A DNA stretch of 64,000 bases from Seriola aureovittata (Eukaryota; Chordata; Actinopteri; Carangiformes; Carangidae). A program made the position numbers and the translations under genes. Location: NCBI RefSeq assembly GCF_021018895.1, contig NC_079386.1, positions 6,128,835-6,192,834 on the forward strand, written 5' to 3'. The notes beneath the pieces are model-generated. The model searched no databases, was not told the DNA's origin, and saw only the letters and a program-made list of their open reading frames with translations. Below, one piece after another: positions 13,568 to 25,700 of the stretch (position 1 is the stretch's first letter; each line of letters begins with the position of its first letter).

Positions 13568-16500
13568 TGGCTTTAAACAGGAGCACAGTGACATATTAGA
13601 ATGGCTCTGGAGCACAGAGCAATAATGACTGTGAGTCAGAGTGGGTTGAATCTTACAGTGGAGGTAGCTGAGCACACGACAAAACATCTTAACAATGTGA
13701 ACAAAAAGGAGCTTTTATACACTCTAAATTGAACCTGTAGTGATTCCAATAAGGAGAGATCAATTTGAAGTTACTAAGGTTAACAACAGAGAAGGCATTC
13801 ATACAGTAGGGTCAGCGTGTATGAAGACAGGAGGAAGGACTGGATCCACCTAAAGTCTAAGATCATGGTGGTGCTGGGAAGGAGGTGGGTGTGCAATTGT
13901 AGGTCTAAAGAACAGAATGACAGAATATGTCACGTCTGAATTATGAATGTCAGGGACATTGAGGGAAAGCAGAAGTGATGGAAAAGATTAGAAGAAGAAC
14001 CAAATGCAGTCAACTCATGAGAGAAAAGAGCTTCCATATTGAGCTTTTGCTAAAGATTCATTTGAAATGCACTACCCACACGCATATGTGTACAAAGCAT
14101 TTGTCCAAATTCTGAATTTCCGTATATGAAATACATCCATATATAAAATAAATGTAAAAATGACATATGAAACCTATTGGAAATTGGATCAAATTCTTTT
14201 ATTAACATTCAATACCAGTGAAAAGTTTGGACAAAGGAGCCATATTAATCAAATAATGTTGCCCTCCATTAATAATTTATTGGCTCCTCTGAAGTATCTC
14301 CACCACACATACGCTTCCTCCTTCTCCTGCTTCAGCTGTCTCATTTGCTCCTGCTTTCTCTTGGCTGTTTACACCTCTCCTGTCCCCTCTCCTGTGTTTC
14401 TGCCACAGTGTGCCTCAGGTAAAGATACAACACTGATAACAGGTTATAAAAATATGTCACTTTCCTGCAGAGTCAGCAGTGACTTCTGTTTTTCCTCTGC
14501 TGTCATCACAATAGAGCAGCCTTGAAGCAAAGTGCTGAAATGAAATTGAGTATCTGAAAACGTCTGTACATACACAAACAGACTTTGCTTTTTAATTTTT
14601 TTTATTTATGGCTGAGATGCATTTGTTGACAAAATGAAACTTTACAGATGTATTGATTAATTGTTGATAAGAAATCTGATATTGATTTGGATCTCATATG
14701 ACATTGTATCTGATTTCTAATTAGACTATGATTTTGTAAAATGGTGTGTTTTACGATCTCCTATTTGGTTTCTAATTAGAGTATAATTTGGTGAATACTG
14801 TCTAAGTATTGCTTTTTTTTGGATCTAATGTAGAATTTGATGTGGTCTTTAAATATAGCATAATTTAGGTGTACGGTGTCTAATTAAGGTACAACTGTGT
14901 TTGTTTACTGTCTAATAAAGAACACATTATTTCTAGTTTACAAAGTTTGTTACGTCTTATTAGTGTACCGTGAATAAAGCGCAACTGAAACTACTACTTA
15001 ATGGCACAAATAAATACGTAATAACTTTTATTACATTAAATAATAAATAATTGATAATTACAATAAACACGTGACCCTAACATCGTCCTGGTTTAATGGT
15101 TATCTTAAAAAAATTGATAGCTGACACCTTACTCTATGCTTACATTTGAAAATATATTTGATGATAAATTCAGGGTGTGACTAATTTATGGATGCTACAA
15201 AGCTTATTTGTTGCTTATTTTAATTCTTATTTAAATGTTTTTTCCATCACTTTGTCATATGAGGACATTTGTGTGAACAGCACTTTTTCTGTCCTCCACC
15301 TTTAAACAACCTCTTTCAAGTCATTGAACAGTTCTCTTGTTCATTCAATTGAAGTCAAGTTTAGTAAGTAAGTCAGTCATTCAGCGTTTCAGCCTCTGCA
15401 GTCCAGTCATTTGCGATTGTTTCATTATCTGAAAATGACCCTGAGATACCCGGCTAAATGGCTGTCTGCAAACCCACACACATCAGCTATTCGCCGACTC
15501 ATCTCGCCATGTGCTGAAGTAACTTCTATCCTGCTTATCTTTCCCTCCGGCCATCTATCTTCGTCCTCCTCTTCGGCAGTCTTACTTTGAAAACTTTCCT
15601 CTCCTGATTCCACTGCCTCCCTCTGCAGATTGATCTTTTCTAGGTGCGCTTTAAGGAGTACTGTGCATACTTAGCACTTCAAGCTTCTGGTCTGAATTGC
15701 AATTTATTTTATGCTACATTTCAGAAGATGAGGAGCTGTAGGTTCAAATAAGTTCAGATTCAACCTTTATATAAGTGTTCATGCATCATTTAAGGTATGG
15801 CAAATGTGTTGCAGTTAACTGAGTGAGAAAGCTAGCATTAGCTATCTACGACATGACCTGTTTAAGAGAGCAGAAAGTAGGTACTATGAATTATTGTCGA
15901 CATATATCAAAAAACTGTTTGATAATGAAGCAAACTGGTTATGATTTCAAATTAAAATTCACAAAATAACAAACAAACATCAAATTACAAAACATTATGA
16001 TGATAGCATCAGGCTAAATGACTACATAGTCTCCATTACACTAGCATGAATACTGCTAACTCCAAGCACATACAACATTTCTTCCTGTATACCCACATTC
16101 TCAAAGAATAGGCAATTAAATTTGATATAGGTCCAATAAATGGTTATTTTTCACAGTAATGTTACAGCTCATGATGCTACAGTGACTTCCTGTTTAAGTT
16201 TATGTTTTAACAATGGACATTAACAATGGAATAAATTATTAGTTTGAAACGAGCTAATAGTTAAGGGAGAATTTAGGAAAGACTTTATAGACAGAGAGAG
16301 GATTTTACGAATAGCTGGTGCAATCCACTCTGGCTGTAAAATGTCCTTTCTCTTCAAATTCCCCTGAACTTGAATTCCCCCAAATCTCTAATTCACTAAA
16401 ACTCTAGCCTATTGCGGCTTTTTTGGTCATTAAGAGTGAAGCCTCTATTTCTTTTATTACTAATAACATGAGACTGCAGCTACAGTCTAAAAAAGCAGGA

Positions 16501-16632
16501 TGAGTTAGAATAAAAGAGACGTTGCTCAACCGTGATGATGGCAGGCATTAATAAGAACAGAGATATCTAATCTGGTTCATTTGCTCTCCCAGAAGTTCCC
16601 TAGTTAGGGCAAGTCCCTTTCTGGTACACAAT

Positions 16633-16638
<6 letters not shown>

Positions 16639-16708
<70 letters not shown>

Positions 16709-16727
16709 CACACACACACACACACAC
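16639..16727. repeat. (AC)n microsatellite
   Basis: About 89 bases of AC repeat with one CGCAC interruption. Another AC tract with an ATAT interruption follows at about 17,011-17,074. Confidence 0.95.
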
Positions 16728-17010
16728 CTCCTTTGTATTCTAGATAACACACACTCTGCTGTCAGTGATTTGATTTCTACACCTGTCTCTCTGAATCAGA
16801 TGACCCTACTGGGACAGATGTTGAGGTCTAGACAGGTTATATAGTCATGTATATAAGGGCATGCCTGTGTGTGTGTGTGAAAGTGTGTGTGAGTGTGTGT
16901 GTCTACAGATTGCACTGGAGTGTAAGTGTCTAGTTCTGCATCACAGAAGCCACTCTGATTAGATCCTGAGGGACCACTGCTAACTGCTCTACTGGGCCAG
17001 CTGTCACTAC

Positions 17011-17020
17011 ACGCACACAC

Positions 17021-17074
<54 letters not shown>
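17011..17074. repeat. (AC)n microsatellite with short AT interruption
   Basis: AC dinucleotides interrupted by CATATATAC near the left end. Confidence 0.9.
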
Positions 17075-17076
<2 letters not shown>

Positions 17077-19134
17077 AAGCACACTGAGTCATGCTAACAT
17101 ATGCTATTCATTCACATAGAGAGTTCGCTGCAGCTACATCAGTCTTGGAGTGGAGCAGCTATGAAATAATTATGAAATATAAAGGGTGTGTGTTTGTGCG
17201 TGTGTGTGTGAAGATGCCTTTTAAGCAGCAGAGTGGTACAGAGAAGCTCAGGAGGCTGTTGACCTTGCACCGGCGGTCTGACACTTGAATCAATGTGAAA
17301 AAAAAAGAAAGAAGAAATTTAAATAAAATGAAAGGCTCCTCCACTGACTGGTCACAATAATCTTGTTTGCGTATAATTAGACTGACATTTGTCGTCAAAA
17401 GAAAACCTAAAGATATTTTGAAAAAATTCTTCATTGTTTTTTTTCTTTTTATGTTTCGGGGAGATAATAATGAGCTTTTTATTCAACCAGTCTTTTTTTT
17501 TTCTTTGTTTCAAACCAACATTTCATCCTTCACTCATTTATTATATTTTGTTGCTTAGATATCGCATTATCGAACAGGTATATTGATAATAGGCTTAGCA
17601 GTCTGGGGAGACAGCCAGACAGAGGATGGCAAGAGTTTAGGACTTGTTTAGACAAATGGCCGGGATGAATAGTTTACAAGACCATGCAGTCAATCAATAT
17701 GTCTGCACAATTTAAAAAGAAAGAGGAGGGAGAGGGATGTTTGATGATGGGGATGTGGGAGGGTTTCATTTGAGAAATCACAGCCTGATTTCACCTCTTT
17801 AAAAATGTCCTCAAAAATATTTTCTGGAGTGCAAATATGAATGGCATACAATAAAAGCACAACAAGCAGTAAACACTAGCTCGACACGTCACTATAAAGT
17901 TAATGTGACAAATGAGTTAGCAAACACTTGCCTATTTACACATCCAGCAGATATGGAGCAACAATAGAATTAATTTGAGGACATGTTTCTGTCCGGCTGG
18001 TCAATATAAGTGAAATAGTCACTTCCCTTTTAACTCTGTTTTAATCTCCACAATCTCATGAGGGAAACATCTCGCTCTTTAGCTGCTATATGCTACACTT
18101 TGTTCAGCGGCTAGCAGCTTATATGCTACATGCAATGTACAGGGAGGGTAGCATACAATGTGTTTTGAGTTTTTAAAAGAAAGATTTTTTATATCTGCCT
18201 AAACTATGTTGCTGAGAGCAGTAGGAGTGACCCAAAACAGTAAAGTTGCAGCTGTAAGCTAAAAGATGCTACTGAACTCCTTGTTTGGGCCATATTTCTG
18301 TGTGGGTTCATCATTATGAGCAATTCCTTTTACATAGTCATTTGAGTCATAAGACTCATTATTCATAAAGAATATTGATTGCTCCAGCTTTGAATAAATA
18401 CACTGTATGGTAATTTTTAGGTTTTTCTTTTTTGTTAAATCATGACTGTTGCTTTCATAATGGTGCAGTATGACTTGGCTGTTTCCTGCCTCCTTGAAAA
18501 AAGATCATCATCACAATAAGTGTTCAGTGGCTTAATTGCAATTGGTTAGCTAGAGGAGGTGAGGAATAGAGGGATGCACCATGCTTAGGTGTATTTTATT
18601 GCCTCAAAGGATGACAGCAGAGGTTTAAAATAGAAGCTCATCAAGAAAGCGACCTCACAGGTCGGAAGTACAGGGTGACAGAGCATCCTGCTTCTCCAGA
18701 GGCTCCACCACCAAACACATGATGTAACTTGGTGTAACACTAAAGACTGGAGGAAGGATGGAAAGAGCTGCGACAGAGGCAGAATGCAGAGAGAAGTAAT
18801 TAAAAGGTTGTTTTTGATTGTATCTGTAAAAAAACAAGAGAAAGAAAAATGGGAGAGTAAGCATGCTGAGCCAGCTGTCCTCCCTCACTCAACCACTTAA
18901 CTGATATTAAATTCAGACACGATGACTTCATCCCAGAGCACTTAGCCACTCAGCAGTTATTACATCATCAGACTTGGAAAGGATCCAGATGATTTCATCC
19001 CCAGGGTGCTGGAGGTGAGGACGCACGCATAAGTCAATACTCAGACTGTTATATTTTAAAAGAGGCTTTTATCTCAGATAGAACAATCCTATAAGTGATT
19101 TCCTGTGTAATGAAGCCATCAGATGTTACAATAC

Positions 19135-19284
19135 TTAAAGCTACAGTATGTAACGTTTTTTTTTTTTTGTTGAAATATGTTTTAAAAACACATCTTAATG
19201 TGGAGAGATGCTGTCAAAGGCGTTTTGACCCACTTCTAATGTTTTGAGTTTTTGATTTCCAGAATTTGCATATTGTAGCTTTAA
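19135..19284. mobile_element. MITE with 16-bp terminal inverted repeats
   Basis: The left end is TTAAAGCTACAGTATG. The right end on the minus strand is TTAAAGCTACAATATG, so 15 of 16 bases match. The element is 150 bp, AT-rich and non-coding, with a T-run just inside the left arm. TTAA at the outer edges may be part of the repeat or a target duplication. This is a typical non-autonomous DNA transposon. Confidence 0.75.
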
Positions 19285-19888
19285 CTTAGCGCTACAAATG
19301 TTTCCAGTGGTTATAAGGTACTTGTGAATACACACAAACAATTAATGTCACGTGTTGTCATGTGAAATGAAAACTGCAAATACTGTTTTGGTTTTTTTTC
19401 TCAGAACTTGCCATATTTTATAGTAAGGTACATACATTTACATTTCAGCTGTCTTTGTGCTCACAGTAAGGGGGACAAAACACCTACAGTAAACATTATG
19501 TGGCTCACATTTCTTCAAAGTTAACATACACACCCACACACTCACACAGTCGCGTCAGCACAAGCACTCTCATATCGAAACACACACACATTAATGCATC
19601 CAGTTACTGTCCCCAGTGCACTCAGTCTCAGTTTCTTTTCTCAAACCACCTAATTTAGGCTTTCTTGTGATGATATGAAATACCACTTATACTTACAAAA
19701 CATGTTCAACAAATCAACCAGAGGAGTACAAAACAAAAACATAAATGAAAACAATCTACATCTTTATGAAGAAAACATTGTCATTATAAAATAAACTTTA
19801 ATAATCCACATTTTTTACAGCATTGTCAGATGTGGTTCATTCTGGTTTTCATACGATGGACTAGGTTACTATTTATAGAAGGGAGAGC

Positions 19889-19980
19889 TGAAGAAAGAGA
19901 AGAAGAAGAAGAAGAAGAGGAAGAGGAAGAAGATGAAGAAGAGGAGGAAGAAGAAGAAGCAAAGGAAGAAAAGAAGAAGA
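19889..19980. repeat. (GAA/GAG)n purine tract
   Basis: About 90 bases of GAAGAAGAGG-type trinucleotide repeat, purine only on the plus strand. It lies in the likely 3' UTR or downstream flank of the synaptotagmin gene on the other strand. Confidence 0.9.
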
Positions 19981-20228
19981 GTAATAGCGACATTTAAGAC
20001 ATTCTGCACTGCACATGGTTACCGTGACAATTGGTTGTTGCCATGGAGATGATGTTGCATGTTACCAGGTGATTTTCAGTGACAGTCTTTGGGATCGTTT
20101 AAAGCTATGGGGTTGTCAGGCCCCGCCGTCCCCAGTGAACCCCAATAACTTCAAAGATAAGTGATTGAATGACTGATTGAATGAATGATGACATCACTTC
20201 AAATGACCCTCCCCACAACATCAAAGTC

Positions 20229-20263
20229 CCCCACCCCACCCCACCCCACCCCACCACCCCCCA
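20229..20263. repeat. (CCACC)n pentanucleotide repeat
   Basis: C-rich tandem pentamers close to the stop codon of the minus-strand synaptotagmin gene, so probably in its 3' UTR. The transcript would carry a G-rich (GGTGG)n run, a possible quadruplex-forming sequence. Confidence 0.85.
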
Positions 20264-20399
20264 CCCCATTTCCCACCCTCACTGAAAGTCCAATGAGTAC
20301 TGGTTGGCAGGACATTAAATCCTGCCCATCTTCATTCCATCCGTCTTGTGTTTGACCACATATGGGATGGACGTCAGAATCCACCAACACCCCGGCATT

Positions 20400-22509
20400 C
20401 TAATCCTCTGACATGGCATGCCACTTGGCGATCTGGCGACGCGGGTGGTCGCAGATCTCCCTCCAGTGCTCGCCGGGAGTTCCCGCTGCCGATGTGCCCA
20501 GCACCAGGCGCCCGAGGACGGTGTTGGGGCTGCGCGAGTTGCCTGTGTCTGAGTCCATCAGCAGCAGCTCCACGCTGGTGTCCCTCAGGCCCTCGTCAGA
20601 GGGCAAATCAAAGACAAAGAGCTCGTTGAAGACTGGGTTGGGGGAGCACTTCTTCACGTGGGTCTTCTTCTTGCACACGCGCTTCTTTCCATGGTACATG
20701 TTCACCTTGACGTATGGATCTAGAGAAGAACAATGACAAGAACAGATGAAGTAAGAACCGAAGAAAAAAAGGCATGAAGAGTCATCCCTGCAGTGGTTGT
20801 AGAGTGTCATATCATTTCTAAGCCAGATCAATACAGCGATTAATAGAGTGGAAATGATGGATGTTAGAAATGAGGACAAAAGATGCTGGCTGTGTAAACA
20901 CTTAGTGTGTGTCTTTGTGTGTGTGTATGTGTGTGTGTGTTTGTGTGGTGTGTGTGTGTGTGGTGTGTGATGGGGGGCTGGGGTGGGGGTGTGCTGTCAC
21001 TTGAGTGCTCACGGTGTCATTATAGCAACTATCAGAGAATCTAAAGTAATCTGGGCTGCGTGACAGGAAGAGCAAAAAGTTTTCAGCCTCATCTGTTTAT
21101 TGTTAGGTGAAGGAAGTGTATGCACACATGCTGTTTGTCTGTGTAGACAGTGACACCATGGATAGCATTTTGAAAGGTTGAGACAAAAGTGGAAGTACCT
21201 GAAGGTCCATTGTTTTCAGTCTTGGGCAGGTGGCGAGCCTTGAGGACGACCACAGTCAGAGTGTTGGTGGTGGACTGGTAACACAGAGACAGCAGTAACT
21301 CGCCTCGGCCTGAGGACTTCTGTGGAGAGACGGGGAGGGGTGAATGGGTGAGAGGAGGCGCGAGACAGAGTAGGAGTGAAAACGATAAAACATAAAGGGG
21401 ATGAAGGGAGAGATGGCAGGTGTGAAAGGAAACAGAGAAGAGGAGACTTCAGACTTGTGTATCAGCTTCTAAACCAGACCTGAACTGGCACCCAAACAAT
21501 AAAGCAAGAGACCAAACAATTCAAGACCTGTATTTCCAGCAATGAAAGCTGGGCTGGTATTATTTTAACCTTGTTTATGTGCCTGTCTGTCTGTGGACAG
21601 ATGTTGTCACTGCAATAGCAGCACAACCGTGCAAGACTCAGTCACAAAACTTAACAGATGTGTAGTTCAGATTAAAATGAAGGCCAATTTCGAAGATGGG
21701 TGTGGTCTGACCCATAGTACTGAGTACTCATGTAATAATATAATAATTACTCAGTATTCATGTCATAATGTAATAATTACTCATGGGTCAGAATGCCATG
21801 TTGATGGGAATTGTGGCTGGTGTGATCTCATCACAAGATGGTCTCCAGTTGTCATCATACAAGCATAATAAAATCACATTGCACACCCTCAGTCCATGTA
21901 TAATATACCAACATATACACACACATTCTCCAAAATGATACAAACACACAAGAAACAGTAGTATGTATAACAGTATATGTAAACTTCATTAATTAACTAC
22001 TAACAACAATGTTGGGATGAAAAATGCATGGTGTCTCTGCTGAAGATTAAACAGCTGTCAACTAAATAATCACCACCTGCCTATGTGGCGTGTTCTCATA
22101 TCTTAACCAGCACAAACGTGTCATTGAGAAGCTCCCTGATCTGCTCTGCATTATCTCCTTCACTGGGTCACTGTTCTCCAACACACATCAACATCTGTGT
22201 CTGCACCCAAAACAGTTGACGCCTCAGATGCTGTGATCACACCTAACAGGATATCACGCCTCCACTAACGGTTGCCATGGCAATGAGAAGTAGCACACAG
22301 ACAACTTCTAGCCCTGACCTCATGTTCAGGTCCATGAGTATGCTGCCAAAGTGCTTCTGTTTCTCTCCCTTGAGGAAACTGTAGATTTATTATAGCTGAC
22401 AGGAATAGGTTCCGACACATAAGATATTTTATTCTATTCTCTTGGTTTAGTCTCTTCCAGGGTGAAAAGAGGACGATGGCTACGCTGTGACACGCTGTAT
22501 TGATTCCAT

Positions 22510-22553
<44 letters not shown>

Positions 22554-22561
22554 GCACACAG

Positions 22562-22600
<39 letters not shown>

Positions 22601-22711
22601 CACACAGGCACACACACACACAGGCACACAGGCACACACACACACACGCACACACGCACACACACACACACACACAGGCACACAGGCACACACACACACA
22701 CAGGCACACAG

Positions 22712-22757
<46 letters not shown>

Positions 22758-25700
22758 TTGCACAAAGCAGTAGGACAAAATCTATGCCACGCAGACAAAG
22801 GGAGCCACCACCCTGTTAGCAAAGAGGTGCTTCTAAACAGAGAACAATGTCGATGTCTTTAACTGAGATAATTAAGCCAAAAATCCTCTTAAAACACGTC
22901 TCGCTGCATTTCATACACATAACAACACGAAGACATTAAATACCAGATGTAATACTGAATAAACTATCCTGTCTATTCATTCTTTTAAGGGTGTAAATAG
23001 GAACTATGTTACACCATCATGACTAAATTTTCACACTTTTATTTGCTAGCACCGATATATTCTGTTCAAATAAAGAAAACAACTCACGAGTGCAGCTGAT
23101 ACACAGCAATTAAATAAAAGAGGTCAAGCCTTTTTTTCTTTGCACCTGCCAACATCTAATCCAACAAAATAATCCAAAAATAACCCACTGCAAACCACAG
23201 ATTCTAAAACTAATTTCCTTTTGATTGCACAAATACAGGTTCAGATGGTACAGACTCCTCCCTACTGCTGAGCTTTATGAGATTTGTCTCCCCTGGGAAC
23301 CAAATGAGAAATAGAACTGAAAAAAAAGGTTAGTCTCAGCATGGGGGGAGCCAGCAGAACATAGTTTAAGAAATATTGTCCTCTTGATGATAAAAATACA
23401 GAGGGAGTTCTGCAGGGAGAGAATGAACCTTTTATATCTCTGAATCACAGCTGCATTTCCCAGCACTTTTCTGGAGTACTATCATATCAGCGATCTTTAC
23501 AGATACAACAGATAGCTCTCTTTCCTCCTGGGAAGGTACAAATGTGCATGTATCTGCTTCCACCTGGAAAGCACAGAGCTTCCAGTTTAACAGAGCTTTG
23601 CAGAGAACAATATCAGACCACAAATCTATAATTATATTGATATCATCTCACATTTCACCTACAAATGGACAAATGCTCATGTACAGTCAAACCATCCAGT
23701 AGAAATCTATAGAGTAATGCTGTACGAGACCACAGGCCAACGATAAGGATGTAGACATCATCTTACACTCCATCTTTTAAATTCACCAATACACAAAGTA
23801 ATGCAGCCAAACCTGCTGCTAAAATCCAACTTCAGCCCAGTGCATTCAGAGGAAATACAGATATATTGTACATGTGGCGACTTCATCTCACAGTGGTGCT
23901 GATACTACAGTACATTACATTCCTCTAAAAGGAAAGATGTCCTACTGGAAATGAGCTACAGTACATTTGCGGTCCTCACAGTTGCCAGGAACAGCCAGTC
24001 CAGAGGAGAAGCTTATTGACCACCAGTCCACAGATCCATACTGGTGTGGTGTGGATATCACCCCATCTATTTGATACACTACTTGGAGCATAAATGTCCA
24101 TTTGCCTTACTTGCATTACTGTTTTAATTCTCTGGTGTTGTTTGGATATAAAAATGTTCATAAAATTAAATACAAAATAAACACAATTGAGATTATTCAA
24201 TGGTCAAAGTCTTGATTGTGAAGTATTTCTGAGAGGAGACATGTCATGTCATGTTGAATCTGGCTGTGAATGTATTGATCACATACAGTAAATGACATAT
24301 TTTCAGGTTTTCGGAAAAAAATCTGCAGGTGGGGAATATAGTCGATTTTGTAAAAACAACAACACAAAAAAATAATAAACTAAAGCAAAAACTGATGAAA
24401 CAATAAAAAAGTAACAGCAAAGGCTTTCCGGTATCCAAACTCCCAGCAGTCCATTAAAACACAGCCTCAGTATCAGTTTGCAAATCCATAATGGTGCAAC
24501 AGACCTCCTATCTGCTTCTTCAATTGACTTAATTTAACATTAACCCCTTTTTGATGTAACTAGAGACAGATACTTTGAAAATGAATTCCTCCAATGCATT
24601 TGCAAAAGATACCAATCACATTCTAAATTAAAACTTTCATTCAAGATGTAGATTTTGCCGTTGGAGTTGAATTAAGATTTTAAGGTATTATGAAATATTT
24701 CAATGTGGTTTGAAGAAATATAATATGCTGCATTTACATTTAAATGAGTTAGAGAAAGTTCTATGATTAATGATATTTTAATAATGACCCATTTGACTTT
24801 CATATAATGACTTTCAGAAGTATTATGTACTGATTAATATTTCAATAAGGGAAGCATTCAGTTTTGTTTTATACATTCCTGCTGCATTGCTTTTAGGGAC
24901 TAGTGATGCAGGAACTGAAGTTACAATGAGAGAAATTATGAGTCATTACTGGAACAATTTCATAATTTCATTACCTGCTGTGAAATCAGTTACAATTTAC
25001 TGTTTATATAAATTTAATTCCAATGAATCAACTGAAATGAAATCATTAAAAGATTACATTTGAATGAGGGTGTCTATGAACAGAAGCTGAAGATGATTGA
25101 AACACAAAACAAGAATTCAAATTTTACCTTGAAGTTCCTCTTGATGATCTCTCGGCTCATCAGGACACGCCCCTCTGACAAGTCAATCCCGGACAAGGGG
25201 ACGAGGGTCTCCCCGATGACCTCGTCGCGGGAGAACCTGTCAAAGCTCAGCACCATGAAGTGAAGGGCCAACTCTGACACTCGGGCCAGCGGGATCCCAT
25301 AGAAGCTGAAGGTCTCGTCGAAGGCGGGGTCGAGAGTCTTCCTCAGGACTCTGGTCTTCACCCGGTGCTTTTTCTCTGGCAGCAGGGTCAGCTTGATGTA
25401 GGGGTCAGAGGTCAGCGACTGTTCATCAGTTGGGGTCAGGCCATGGGCTTCCTGGATCAGAAAGTGAAATCAATCAATCAGTTAAGACTGTGAAACCATT
25501 TTTTTGTGATTGTAAAGACACACACACCTAAACAGCATCCTAAACACATACAGTACCTTGATATGGACAATGAATGCCTTCTTCTCCGGCTGGTACTCCA
25601 AGGAGAAGTGGAGAGTCCCTAACCCACTGTCCCTCTCCTCTCCCTGGGGCTTGTCCACAGCCGGGGTGGGTGCCTGGCTGGAGAGGGTGCTGGATGGTGA

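Larger units (their letters stand above)
6461..19134. other. Long intergenic region, no gene recognised
   Basis: About 12.7 kb without a supportable exon. Translated frames longer than 100 codons (for example at 11,508-12,143 and 14,160-14,525) are low-complexity or cross microsatellites and have no splice partners. Mammalian SYT4 also lies in gene-poor DNA, which fits. The contents are the microsatellites listed separately and AT-rich unique sequence. Distal enhancers for the neighbouring synaptotagmin gene could be here but cannot be seen from one sequence. Confidence 0.55.
19285..20399 (-). other. Probable 3' UTR and downstream flank of the synaptotagmin-4 gene
   Basis: On the minus strand this follows the stop codon at 20,400-20,402. 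It contains a C-rich (CCACC)n tract at 20,229-20,263 and a (GAA/GAG)n purine tract at 19,889-19,980, which would be CU-rich in the transcript. I do not see a clear AATAAA close to the stop on this strand, so the transcript end is not placed. Confidence 0.4.

Noticed and set aside
13354..13687. Open frames with CLSV or DRQT repeats
   Set aside because: Product of the (GACA)n tetranucleotide repeat.
22265..22822. 185-codon minus-strand open frame
   Set aside because: It consists almost entirely of CV repeats from the CA microsatellite and lies inside a synaptotagmin-4 intron.
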